The position numbers and the translations under genes are program-made. Positions 24,108-37,258 of a stretch of 64,000 nt of DNA are shown piece after piece. The stretch is from Promerops cafer (Eukaryota; Chordata; Aves; Passeriformes; Nectariniidae), in NCBI GenBank assembly GCA_013398275.1, contig VZSE01015292.1, positions 640,584 to 704,583 on the forward strand. Direction: 5' to 3'. The notes beneath the pieces are model-generated. The model was not told the DNA's origin. It was given only the letters and a program-made list of their open reading frames with translations, and searched no databases. Each line of letters begins with the position of its first letter. The first letter of the stretch is position 1.

Positions 24108-25742
24108 TAATCAGATCTACCATCCCCTTCCAGATATGCACCCCACGCCTTTTATTTATTTAAGATTTTTGTTCTTATGGCCTCCCTAATATGACTGGCT
24201 GTGCCTCGAGCGTTCATTTCGTAGGCAACTGCTCTGATCTGCAGCATCCCTGCTCTCAGAGCATTCCTGTCAGGAAGGGCCATTCCTTCTCCAGGGCCAG
24301 TCTCATTTCATCAGAGCTCGGCTGAAGCTCTGGTAAAGGATTTGCTGAGTTCTGACACAGCATTCTGACACTTGGGGTTGTTTTCCCCCCCCCTTCCCCA
24401 CTTTTTCCCCCCTCGGTACTCTAAGTAGTTCATTAACCCCACATAAATGCCAATTAAGAGGATTTCTCCTTGAGAAGGAACACTCTCTCTATGAAACTCA
24501 GTTAATTACAGAAAAATGCATAGCTTAAATATAACAACCTCCTCTCCTGTTAATTCAGCTGTGGTGAATTTTGCATGCTCTATTTTATCCTCTGGTTATG
24601 ACATAAGAGAATGCTGAAAAATAGACTACTTTTTTTTCATTTAAAAAAAAATTACCTAAAAGTTCCTGCAAGTTGGGCAAATCCTTTAGGGATTACTGCC
24701 ACAGAGATCAGAAAGCACAACTTTGGAAACTGCCATAGATGTGTATTCTAAGACAACCCACAGATCCCACAACTGTACTTGCTGAATGCTCACAAATACT
24801 TTGTGTTTTTCTCTTAGACATATTCCTATAGAAAGAAAAGTGATCTTCCACTTAGAGCATGCCCATGAGCCTAGAGAACGTGTCCAGGCTGACACAAAAT
24901 CTATGTGAACGGGTACAGGACCTAAACCAAGCTCATTCCTAGTAGGAGGCAAATACTTTGGTACCCTGTTCCCAAACTCCTGAAGAGGCACAGACCCATA
25001 GTTAAAGATACTTTCCATGTTGATCAGCAGATCTTCAAAGGACCAAGCAGCAGAAAGGCAGGGAAAAAAAACAAATTCACTTCTCAGAATGGTTGCAAAA
25101 ATACTATTTTTGAGACAACTTCACCTATTTGGCATAATTTGGCCAGATGCAATGGCAGAAAGGTGGGGGGTTTAAACAAAGCAAAGCTAGTTTGGGCCTA
25201 AGAGCCTGTTTCCAATACTAAAAAGCCCCTGACTTCTTGAGTTGGCTTTCTGAGCCTGATTCTCAGCTGGTATAAATTGATAATGTTGCTCTGACGTGGT
25301 TCTTTTTATGTCTGCTCTGCTCTCTGCAGCGTCCTGGGCACAGGGCGGTCGTGGGGTTTGCTGCACGAACAGCAAGCCCCCAACTGATGATGGGAGATAA
25401 GCAGGGTCCTTAAAATGCATGTTTAGAGTTATGAACTCAGGGAAGAATGGCATGCAGATCAACAGTTATCAAAATACAGCCTCTAATAAATAAATAAATG
25501 AAAAGATTATACCATTTGAATGCATTTATTCACAGGCAGCAGTGTTCATTCCTGTATGTAGGAACACAAGGGACAACCAATAGAAATGATAAACAGGATT
25601 AGGTGTAATAACCTTCCTGTTAAGTGCTACATGGGAAAAAACACGTCCAGCTATTGTGCTGGCTCCTCATTTCCACAAAGCTTCCAGTATCCATCCACCC
25701 TGCACATTTTTCCTGTGGAATGACTCTGCCTCCTCCCCACAG
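24108..25742. other. Non-coding sequence with a pyrimidine tract
   Basis: No gene is recognised. Positions 24381-24413 are all pyrimidine apart from one A at 24400, including a 9-base C run. A short AATA-type repeat lies at about 25484-25499. Such tracts can pause polymerase and often cause assembly or sequencing errors. Confidence 0.55.
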
Positions 25743-25761
25743 CTGCTACATCTGCCAGCAG
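25743..25761 (+). other. Microexon-like segment of 19 nt
   Basis: A good acceptor (ctgcctcctccccacag, ending at 25742) is followed after 19 bases by CAG|GTAAGG, a strong donor. The segment itself ends in CAG directly before GTAAGG, so it could also act as a recursive-type junction. The length is not a multiple of three. No host gene is known on the plus strand, so this rests only on splice-signal quality. Confidence 0.2.
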
Positions 25762-28733
25762 GTAAGGAAAATTCAAAGTGCTGCTTGGTCAGCATGACCT
25801 CACTCGGAGACGAGGCAAATGAGCTGAACACACCTGCCCAGCGTGCTCCCTGTCAGGCAGAGCCCAAAGCAGCTCCCGAACTCCAGTTCCTACCGAGCAA
25901 TGCAGCACACAAATCACCAGGTGGCCCCATTATGTAGCAGTCATTACCAGAGACATCCCAGCCCTGCAGAAGCCCCGGCTTTCATGTAGTGCAATGCTGC
26001 GTGATTATTTGAATAAAAATGTTTCCCATGGAGACAGCTCCCCGTGGCTTACACCTTGTTGGGGACAAAGGAAACGATCTGGAGATGCTGTTAACCTCTG
26101 GGAAGATGTGAGAAAGGCTCAGCCGAGGACAGAAAAGTGGTGGCAATGACTAATTGTTTAGTGCAGGATCTGTCCTTGTTACCAGCGTATCAACTCTGCC
26201 TTTGGGAAACTCATTTAGGGTTTTTTCCCCTTCAGAACCTGAAGTGGGATAACCAAGATGGGAACTGACCCAGTACACAATTTGAAGGAGGGCAGGCTGC
26301 ATGGAAACAAAAGGATTTGTCATACAATATCTACCCAGTCATTTTACTGGAAATTGAAGCAATTTGTTTCGTATTTTTGGTACTCAGATTTTAGCTCAAT
26401 AGATGTGCATATAAACAATTCTCACTGTGTATTACAAGCCTAACTACTCTAAGCTTGGAGCTTCTACAAAATCATAGATGTACATAAAAAAAGTTCCTGT
26501 TCTTACATCCCAATTAAAAAGGAACATATTTTCAAGTGCATTATCTCTCTCCTGCGAACCCAGGCACTAAAATGTGCAGCAAAAGCAGTTGGATTTACAG
26601 CCCTGGACTACCTGGGGACAAGCAGGGATGTACAAATACAAGCATCAAATGACTTCAAAACTGGCACCAGCACTTCTTGTTATACTGTTAATTCACCTGT
26701 GTGGATTAATGGGAGCAGTCAGTGAACAAAGCTGAACGTGTGTGTAAATCTTAACTTGGCCAGGACTTGGACAACAGTTGCAAAAGTAGCTGCCACAGTT
26801 AATGTCAAGAAATCTTGAAAGGACAGGATTCTGCACAGTTAAGTACTTCTTCCTTCAGGGTGTAGAACAGCAGCAAAAGAAAAGCCCATCCCTGGGTATT
26901 TCCAGGTGTGCTCCATCCAAGACATGAGGCACACAGGGCTGAGGTGAGCCCATCTCCCCAAGATCAGGGGGCCCTGATGGAACACAGGGGCCACTCTAAC
27001 TAAAAAGGAAACCTCCAAGGGCCAGAGATTAAACTCTATTTGCCTTAGGTCAGAAGATCTTCTGTAGTCCCCAGTGACCATTTGTGCACATCACAAAGCC
27101 TTTGCACAACTCAGCAGAACTGGCAGCCAGAGGAGACATCAAGGCTGGAATTCCAGAGGGATTTCAATGCAGAAGATGTTTTAGCTCAGATTAAGGAAGC
27201 TCCTTCCTCATTCACATCTGCCTGCGTGAACCTGAAGCACGACACGGGCAGCCAGGAACTGCACCAACGTGTAACAAGACAACAGCAAAACATGAATTTA
27301 TCATTGCACCCTCTTTTATGTCAAAGGGTCCTTATCAGAGCAAAACACGAGATGTATTTCAGTGAAAGGTCAGGTCTCTAAGTGAGCTCCTTGGATTACC
27401 TCCCAAGTCAGAATCTTACCCTATGTGCAAGATATAAATCACTAATATTCTCTCATGTTACAGTGACATTTTAATTGCATTGCATATTTTAATATACTCA
27501 ACTTGGGTTTTAGCTAAGTTCACTGTATTTCTTGATTTCTTTGTGGTATTTAGTAATTTATTATAAATTGACATGGTTATTTCTCAAAGTTTCATTTGCA
27601 TATCTTCATTTCCTTGCTTAATACAGACTCAGAATTTGATGAACATTTGCACATATACAGATATTTCCACAGACAGAAGACAGAACCTTAACATCCCATG
27701 CAGATATCAGTGTACCAACACAAGAAGTAGCATTCCAGCAGCAAAACAAAACACATACCAGAAGAAAATCGTATTAAAATTCGTACCAGCACTGCCCAGA
27801 GAAGATTCAACACTTGCAGGTTTAGTGGTATTAGACAATTCAGAACATGCATTATGACAGAAGTCTTCCCGTTTTATGCAAGTGTTTGCACCAGAAAAAA
27901 GGAATGCATCTGTATGCAAGAAGGGGATGTCAGTTCTGATACACATGCTTTGTAAGAAAGTAAAATGGAAATGCACTCTGCTTGCTCTGCCCTGCAACAC
28001 CTGTTAATGCTCCCACCTCAGCAGTTAGGAAAAAATCAAACCCAGAGAAATAACCAATGATTTCCAAACCTTCACTTGAATAGAAAATAGGGTTTCTTTA
28101 CCAGTACACTGTAGTTTCTTTGATTTTTTTTTGCTTGAACAACACAGAAAGAATAATGATCCTACCAATGAAGAGCCCTTGTAATATCTGACTTCTGCAG
28201 TTCATTAAGCACCTCACGTTCCTGTTGGCAGAAGATGCTCAAAGCCACACATTATCCCTCTAAGAGCACTATTCTTTAAATCTTTTGTATTTTTATGAAA
28301 AGATACGAAAAGAAATCAGAATCTACTTGAAGTCAATGATAAGCACCAACACCCACACAAATTAAGTCACCCCCTTGCTGAGCAAGGGCTGGAGGTGCCA
28401 GCAGGGATTTGCTCATGGTCTCTGTCAGCAACCTCTGCTACACCCTTACTCCAGACATTTAGCTAAAAATGTTTCAGCACTGGCCATACTCCAAACATGC
28501 TTTTTTTTCTGTTTCACTTTGACTTTACACCCACAAACCACCCAATGTTCATGTTTAAGAAAAAGAATCTTGCCACGTGTTTACACTTTGCTCTCTGTCA
28601 TCCCAGGAAAACCATCTCAGTGCACATGAAGTTGTCTGTTCATTCTCTCCTGTATTTGTTTGCATAAGCTCAAAAGGTGATGGTCCCACTTGTGCTGCTG
28701 CTTGGAGACCCCGATGGGCCCTGCTGTGTCTGA
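25762..28733. other. Non-coding unique sequence
   Basis: No gene or repeat family is recognised. Frames reach about 99 codons (27082-27381) without identifiable motifs. The block from 27420 to 27620 is especially AT-rich. Confidence 0.55.
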
Positions 28734-28750
28734 ATTGGGAACTTCCCAAT
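28734..28750. promoter_or_regulatory. Symmetric kappaB-like palindrome
   Basis: The 17 bases attgggaacttcccaat form two exact 8-base arms around a central C. The core GGGAACTTCC fits the general NF-kappaB consensus GGGRNNYYCC. No surrounding promoter is evident, so the symmetry is certain but regulatory use is only possible. Confidence 0.3.
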
Positions 28751-31700
28751 CCCAAAATCCTTCCCTATCAACACAGGCTCCAGCTTGACCACATGAGCTG
28801 ACTTGTAGGCGTTGCAAGGTTGGGTGCTCCATCTGGATGAAGAACTGGGGTTATTTTTAGGATTACAAGCATGACTCCTCGTGCACACAGCCCTGGAAGA
28901 GTCCTTACTGGCTGCCTCTCATGCTCGAAGCAGAATTCCTTAGAAATCTCACCTACAGAGGAGCAAGGGAGAGTGTCGTGCATAAAAATAAACAAAAAAA
29001 AGGTCTGGATTTCAGGTTTAACAAATACAACTCACACTGACTGGTCTGGAAAAACAAAGCCTAGGCCAAGCAGTGGAAAAGAAAACACTGTGGGACAGAA
29101 CAGTTGTTACATCAAGAGCTGCTCATGTTCTCCAACTCAGTCAATGTAATGGGGGAAAAGAAGTGGAAAATGGTCCCTGCCATAGTCCTGGATAATGAGG
29201 CTGAAGTGGAAACTTGTGATAGAGGATATCAAAAACTTCAGCTGCTCCCTTTTCCTCCAGTCTGATGGCATCTACCTGCAGCCATCAAGCATGACCTTTG
29301 TTAAACCCATGCTCCCCTCCTGTCAGCACACTCCTGCTCCCTGGCGAAGCTCCCCGAGGAGCTGCAGGGCTGGGGACATTGACATTCCCTCCTGGAGAAT
29401 GTGAGGCAGGAACCCTGTGCTGCAATAAAGCAATCCATCAGCACACAGCTCCCACCACAGCTCTGCCAGGCCTCTTAATAAGCTGTTAGTGACAGCCACT
29501 CCACGTGTCACAGCCACTGCGAAAAGCAAATTACCAGGGATCAGAAGGTTTCTATTTGAACTCGGTGATTCCCAGGAAAAGCCAACATCTCCTCTCCCCT
29601 GCACTTAACTTTAAGTAAACTGAAAGGAGTCTGAATGTTTTTGTCTCCTCATGATTTTATCATATGAATTATGGGGCAGGAAAGCTGTTTCAGATGCTCC
29701 AATGTTCTTATATAAAACTACTCCCATACAACAATATTTTCCTCCTATGACTTGTTTGTTGTTGGGCTTATTATTTTCATTTTAATTTTGTAGCTCATTC
29801 TCAGGACATGCATATTCTTTTTGAATAACAACTTCGAAAATGAAAGTCTGCATTCAGTCGCAGCAGCAATCACAGCACATTCCATTAAAATGGAGCTTTT
29901 AACAATATCTGTGATTAAATCAATTTGGTTTGCCCTTTTTAAAATACTCCAGAACTCTCAGAAAACATACTGCATTCATTTATTTCCAAACCAACATAGC
30001 AAACACAAATGAAAATAAAATGACATTATATATTTTGGGAGATTAGACATGAAAAAAGCACATGTAATTAACTGTACCTGGCTGGACAGTAAATGGCAAA
30101 TAGTTCCAGCCTGCCTTTCTGCATAGAACACTTGATTTTCTATTTTGTGTAATGCCTTATAAGAAATAACTAAACAGTCACGAAAATCAACATTCCTGCT
30201 GCACCAGACCCCAGGATTACCTACTGAAATATCTCCTAGGGAAACAATTAAAAAAGTATCTATTTAATCTACCCAGAAAAAGGCGAAATATTTTGAATCA
30301 TGGCTAACTGTATCAACAGGCAGATTTTGAAGTCTTGAAGTAAATTCTGCAGCTCAGAAGCAAGAATTAAACAGATGTTAAGCCAAAACACTACCTATTT
30401 TTTTTTCTGAAAAATCCATTAATCATAGTAATACAAGAGAGTAGCAGAGAAGTAATAAACTTATCTGTGACAGAACTAATTCACAAAGGAGGGATGACTA
30501 ACACATGACCAGCTACTCTGAGTAGTTCTCCTCAACCTGATGGGAGTGGGATCAGACAGTAATGACATCTCCATAACACAGCCAAAAAAAAATCCTGTCA
30601 CCTCAGCTGCCATGAGGCAACACTGCAAATCTTTGCTATAAATCAGATGAATTTGACTCTTCGGATATTTTTATTTTAATAACTTCACCAGCAGTGTCTT
30701 CTTTTGAAATTAATACATCTGCCTTAGTGGTTTTCAGTTTTCCTTGTAAAACAATGACAGCTAATAGGAAAGCACTGTCATGTATCCTGACTAAAGGTAA
30801 TGTATATGTGACAGCTGTGTGATCATCAGTAGGGAAGTATTTCCACAAGACAAAAGGAATAATTAAAATGAGCCTGCAGTCCTGGCTTTGGATTTAAATG
30901 TTTTAATTTGAAAGAACAATGGCTCCTTGAAGCTCCTTCCCAACCAGCTCTGACAGCCTGTCAGCCCTTAACCAGCCCTAAGTAACAGTCGTGCAAGTCT
31001 GAGCACCACACAGCAGATTATGCCTGGTGATCCTTAAAACAGCACCACTGCTTCCAGGAGAGCACTGGAGATGAACCCAGCCTTGCAACCTTCTGGAGCA
31101 TTTATTCCACTAACAAAACATCCTTGGAAATGAAGCTAATGAGAGAAACAGTGAGCCTGGATTTCGTTTAGGTCCCGTTGCACGTGCAGTTACTTTGTGG
31201 TACTGCAGAGCCCTGAGCACACTGTGTGTGTGAGAGGACTAACACAGATGGTTCCACTGCTGATGGGCTCCATTTCTCCATCAAACCACCATCCCAGAAC
31301 TCACACAGACTCCAAGGCAATGGGGATGGCACAGGCATGTACCTGTGTTCACCTCTGAGGTGACATTAATGGCAAAAGATTTGTAACTACTGCTCGAGAA
31401 GTGTTTGGCACTGAAACACAAGGCTCCACTCAAGCAGCACCCAAAGCTTCTAAAAGTTTGGGTTTTCCATAAAAAGCTGACTTCTCCTTCCTATGGAAGA
31501 TTCTGCTTGAAAACAATTTGATCTATCTAGGTTCACAAATATTTTCAAGAAAAGAACTTGCTTTTTCCCAGGACAAGGTGTAAATTAACTGCTTTGCTAC
31601 TGAGCTGTTTCCAGCACATTGCAGAATTCCTCTCCTATCAACTCTTCTCCCTCTGAAGAGGGGCATCCTCCCACTGATGCTGCTGGCTCCAGAGCCACAC

Positions 31701-34700
31701 AGGCAGGGATATACTTCAGATTAAGGGATTCTGCATTTACCCTCTCTTTTGAGACAGACATAGAATGAAACAGAAGTAAAAATGGCAATTATTTACATGA
31801 AAGGAGAAACTCCAACTCCCCATCAAAAAACACAAATGTGTGCATCTCTAAAATGCTTTCCACCAACTGCAATGCAGACATCAAACACCACAGAATCAGT
31901 CCCTATGACCCCACTGCCCCAGGAGCCAGACTGAACAAATAACATGGAAGACACAAATTGATTACATTTCACTGACATTGGTGTCCCAGAAAGAGCTGCA
32001 ATTCTGAAAAGTTTTGGATCCTGATTTTCCACTTGCATCCTTTTATGAGAGAGCAAAAGGAAACAGAACAACACAGGTTTTTAATACAGCAGATGTTTCT
32101 GAGGGAAAGGTCAACAATTCAAACAAAAACTGAACCTTGTCAGGCATCAAGGCAAAGTGTCACCTGGCTGAAACAAAATAAAACATCCTACCACTGCTGA
32201 ACTGTCTTTAACCACACAGGTAAAAGGGATTCTTTTCTAATTTTAGAATATATGACTCCTAAAAGAAAACACTGCTGTAAATATTTCCTTTAAATAAACA
32301 CTTTGATTTGACAGACTTACTGGTGGCTAAAAGAAAAAAATCATCACAGGAAAGTAAGGAGAGGAAATAACTATTTTGCTGTGATTTAGTATTTTGGCTT
32401 CATTTAGATGTTTTAATTTTTTAGTGCCTGAATTATTTATTTCTTCTCTTCTTCAGGGCATGCACATTGTGTTTCAAAAACATTAAGAACAGTAGTATCT
32501 TTTTTTGTTTCCTACTCAACAAGAACCAGAGTCAGACCTTGGATAGCCTGGGGGGCAGGACTAAAGCAGCAGACAGAGCTGGGAGCCATGTGGGAGAGGA
32601 GATGCATCCAAAACCAGGAGCACACTCCCTGGGTTCTTTTTATTTTTGGGGTTTTTTTTACCTGCATCCTCAAGGTTTCTTTTAAAGATCTGGGCTGTCC
32701 TGCAGGATTTTGGAAGGAGCCTCAGGCACTGCCATGATGTGAGCACTGAGCACTTGCTGTGCTCCCCAACAACAAAAAAACCCTTTAGCTCCTTAGAGCC
32801 CAACCCAGAACTCCCACTCCCTTCACCGGGTCAAGATTTCATCCTGAAGAGCTCTGCAGAAGCCAATTTCTCTGGTTTTCCATGTATCAGATCTCAGGCC
32901 AGTGTTTGCTGTGGGTGCTGCAGAGGAGAGCTGGCTCCAATAAACATTCCCCACCCAGTAGTGAAATACACATACCCAGATCTGCAATACATTTGCACTG
33001 AAGGTGATAAACCATAATCACAAGCCAGCATCAATGGAAAGCCAAGTTCCTCTCACTCCAAGCGTGCCACTCTGCAACTTTTCAAGGCTTCAATAAAATA
33101 TAAAGCTCTCCCAAAGAGTGCTCTACACACGTAATGTTTTCCTTTTGCTGTAAAATGCATCTTATTGATTTATAATGTACTTTCAAGGAGAACAAAACCT
33201 AGTCTATAAAACTAAAACTTAGGAGAAAGCACAAGTGTTGTAAAGGAAACTCCATACCATTAGTGACAGGGATACATATTCTCATCCTTTCTGATGGACA
33301 GATTGTGTTCAACAGGTTTTTACTTCACATAAATAGGAAATAAAGGACAAAAAAAATGCCACTATAAAGATAATCAGTACTTCTACTGCAATCCACAATT
33401 TAAACAAAGCTTGCTATTTAATAAACTGAAAGCTGCTAAAGCGCATTAATTAAGTGTTACAGAATAGGATGTGAACCTTAAATTTGCATTTGAAGAAACC
33501 AAGTTGTTTGCTCTTCTTGAAACTGAAATTTTTTAATAATTTACCATGTTTTCACAGGACTGTAATCAAGACTTGAGCATCTCCAGAACAACATTGCTGT
33601 TGTTTTTCTTCTCTTAACATCAACTGCTATTTCACTAAATTTTTGTTTACGAAGTGTTTTATTGAGCTAAAGTGCAAGGAGTTTCTCACAGATGGATATG
33701 GGGAAAGTAATTTTGATTCTTGTTATTCCATCAAAGCCACATTTATGTTTGTGCAAAGGAACAAAATTCATCTCCACCTTGGGAAGAGATGTGTTGATGT
33801 TATTCAAGCCTACATGGTGACTGCATTTGTTCTCATGATAACACAAAATAAATCTGTTACTGTGTTTAGCACATCAGTACACCAAAAAGAGCTTTCATTG
33901 TAAAGCAACCCAGAGCAATGCCAAAGAGTCTGCAGATAAAACAGCTCTGCTACTCATTTCCTAAGGAAAGTTTATTTAAGTTTACAACTGTGGTGTAAAG
34001 GACTCGCTAAATAATTACAAGTGAGACACAGTCATGCTTTATGGCTCCAAGACATGAAACATCACACATGAAGTCTTGCCCTCTTAAATACAAGGTACAA
34101 ATCTCACAAAGAAGACTTTTTGGAGGAATTTTTAGCTGGTATATTCCAAGGTGAGAAAGGTGTAGATCCTGAACTCGCAGAGATCTTGGTGTATACGGCC
34201 CTGACTGAGAGTGCTGTTAGTTACTCTTGATTTATGTTACAGACCCCAGAAGATGCATGAGAACTCTGGAAAAGCTGTAATTCCAGTTACTCCTGCCACC
34301 CTGCAGAGGCTGCTCAGCCTCTGCTGTTCGTGGCAATTCCCACTGCCACAGGAATTCTTACTCTGAACAGGTTACAAGCCGAGGCTGCGTCCACCCAGCA
34401 GCGCTGCCAGGCGGGTCAGGCTGAGAACGCAGGGAACAGCAATAATTGCACTTGTGGCAGCAACAGCTTTGCTAAATAAATGTAATCACAAAACACTCAA
34501 AATTGGAAGCCTTTGAGTCTGCGAGGTACAGGGAAAGCTGGTACATCTGCATCCTCTGACAGGAGAGAGAAATTAATGGAATGCCCCACTGGAAGTAGGA
34601 TTTCTCTACTAAATGAATTCCACTCAGTGCTTTCAGAGGTGGTTAGTTTGGTTGTTTGTTTTTTTTCATTTTAAACATACATTTGCACAGCAAATTCCCC

Positions 34701-36329
34701 ACAAACAGCATAAATTTCATAGTTGGAAACGTCTGTAATTAGACTTTGAAATTCACACTGCTATTAGCTGTCCTACGTGGCACAAGTTTTGCCTGAAAAC
34801 ACCATTTAAGCTGTTTTCATTTTTTCAAACGATCAAATTGGAAAGCCTATTAGATGAGATGATTTTTTCTTGAAGAATAAAACTAAATTGAGTTTATTTG
34901 AAAGATCAAACTGTAGGGACAAGATTGAAATAAATGTTTCGTTGCAATAAATGACCTGCTCTATAAATCAAGTTCAAACAGGATATAAACAAAGGACATG
35001 GACCAAAAAAAAGCAGATACCAATTCCTCAGATTTGACCTAAGAAAATGAAAACCATAGCAAGGAACCTGCATGATTAAGAGCAAAGTGGCTGCAAGAGA
35101 GCTGAGAAAGCATCAAGTAAAACACACGTTCCCTTGGGCAAAATTCAGATCACAGAGCACTGCAAATGAGGGATGTCCCCAGTGCCAACTTCAGGTGTAC
35201 AACACCAGAGCCCCAGTATTGCTGCATTTATTGTGGAGCAGTTTGATCTGACCTGAAGACATGCCAAGAGAATGGGTGCACCTTGAAATGTTCTCCAAGG
35301 GCTGTATAAGTCAGCATAAACTGCATCACTCCCAACATAAGCTGAAATCTGAACCCTCCCTCCAAAAGCCATGGCAGTGCTGGTGCTTTGGGATGCTGGT
35401 GCAGAAGGGATGCAGGGCTATTTTACTTTTCATCCGTGCCTTTGTGCCAGACACAAGTTTTGTAACTTTTCTAGCACAGTTTGCTGTCTACCTCTTGCTT
35501 CTAATGGCTCCTTTTGCCTTTTGGCCAGGCTTTTCCATAGATCCTGATATTCAGTTAACATTCTGCTCGCTGAGTACACTTCCCAGGATCTTTTACAGCC
35601 CATTGCATTGTGCTTTTAGGTGGAAGAGAAATATAGACCCTAAATCCTAGCTGCAAATCTTTGTTTTAAAACCCAAATGAATTTTCACTGCCAGTTTCTC
35701 TGCATTCAAGTAACTTGTTGATACAGAGATACTGCACTAGCAGCATTATCTGCTTTAGTGTGTATGGGGGGACAACGTGTGCTGGTCCAGGAGTTAATCC
35801 CAACAGCCCCACACACACAACAATACAAGCAGTAAATTATTTACAAGGTATTTTTCCATGTAGTGAGGTGCTTAGCAGAAGCAGTACTTCTATTTGAATA
35901 ATTAAAAAACCCTCTTTCCTCTCCACCCTGCAAGGCTGGATCCCAAGCCCTTAGCCTGGACCCCCATTTCTCCTCCATATGGTATGTTCAATTACCATTT
36001 AGTTTTCGAGTGCTAATAGTGGCCCATAACTTCAAGTACTGCTATTCAGAGTCAGTGCCTTTTCCCTGATTAATTACTATGGAGAGATGATTCCTCTGGG
36101 AATCAAATACATCGTGTGCTTAACTCCAGAATAGACAGTTCTTGTCAATAACACATCCAAGCAGCTTAAAACTTCAATAGCCTGGTTTCTTATATACTGT
36201 AAGTGGTGCTGAATATTCAGTTTTATTTCTGTTTCCCTGCCAGTAGGAAATAAAGAACACACTTTTAGCTAAATGAGAACTGAAGTGCATTGGAAGAGCG
36301 CTATAAATTATATGCAGGCCACCAAATAA
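28751..36329. other. Non-coding unique sequence
   Basis: About 7.5 kb without a recognised gene or transposon. A well-formed acceptor-like sequence lies just before 32456 (ttatttcttctcttcttcag), but no convincing donor follows within a few hundred bases. A small CpG-containing spot occurs at about 34380-34430. The longest frames (123-129 codons, at 32646-33017 and 35261-35650) are not recognisable proteins. Confidence 0.55.
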
Positions 36330-36700
36330 AATTCAATTTTCAGGTAATGTGAAGGTGTAATGCATCTGGAGAAGCTGTTTTGCATATCACACACGACAGC
36401 AGGCAATAAGGAGCAGGGAATGACTAAAACCTGATCTGTCACATGCAACTCTTTGATTGTTCCCCCTACTTTGCCTACTCTAATCGCGCTGTTGCAGTGT
36501 TGATTCAGAACACGGCGGCCCATGAAAAATGTCACCGTTCTGTCGATGTTGCGGATCCGCTGGCAATTTCAGCAAGCACTGGATGCACATAAAGGGTGAT
36601 AAGGCACTATATCCTGCCATGCTCAGCAGGTTTTCCATTTCCTCCTGCAATTACACATCAAACTGTTTTAGCTTCACAAGCTTCGGCACTATAAATGGCC
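36330..36700. promoter_or_regulatory. Candidate conserved regulatory element with CpG cluster
   Basis: Within AT-rich, CpG-poor DNA, about 90 bases (roughly 36483-36572) hold eight CpGs, including a perfect palindrome GCGGATCCGC at 36551-36560. The adjoining 36330-36480 carries factor-type words: TTTGCATAT (POU-like), CTTTGATTGTT (TCF/LEF- or SOX-like) and GTAATGC. Methylated neutral bird DNA loses CpG, so retention here suggests constraint or lack of methylation. A 66-codon frame overlapping it is not a recognisable protein. The function is inferred and would need cross-species alignment. Confidence 0.4.
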
Positions 36701-37218
36701 TCGAGGCAGAAGTCTGCTCCGCACACTGATGAGTCTATCTTCAAAGCAGAGTGCAAACTCAGGTTTTGGGGAGAGATGATTTTTTTTTTTAAATACCCTT
36801 TTTCCAGAGCTTTTAAGAGTTTACTTAGAGATTATACCTACCATTATCTCCATGTACTCCAATTAACAGGCAGTTTTATATCAGCATTAACTGGAGCTGC
36901 CTCTAAGAGGAGGTGAAAGCCATGCATACACAAGAGCAAGCCACCATCTGCACAAGAACCCTGTTCACAGCATTACATCTTTACATAATGGGATTTTTCT
37001 TTAGCTCCACCTTCTCTTTTTTCCTACAAGGCTACCTGGAACTCCAGACTGACAATAGCAGAGGCATCTGGTTTTCAAACACTCAAAGCTTGGTCTCACG
37101 CTACAGCAATGCTGCCAAAACCGTATCGTTTCTCCTGTTGCTCCATTTAAAGCAATTCATACATTCTGCTATAGATATCTCACACTGATGTAAGAAGGAA
37201 ACAGGGCAATGTTAAAGT
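36701..37218. other. Non-coding unique sequence
   Basis: No gene, repeat family or RNA gene is recognised. A 10-base T run lies at about 36780-36790. Confidence 0.5.
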
Positions 37219-37258
37219 CACTGCTCTCAACCTTTCTGGCACTGTGATCTGCTCAAAA
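37219..37258 (+). mobile_element. Possible hAT-type DNA transposon terminus
   Basis: The sequence cactgctctcaacctttc followed by tggcactgtgatctgctc resembles the ends of old hAT/Charlie-type elements, which typically begin CAGTGGTTCTCAACCTTTTT. I could not find the matching inverted end downstream. If real, it is an ancient, largely eroded copy. Confidence 0.3.
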
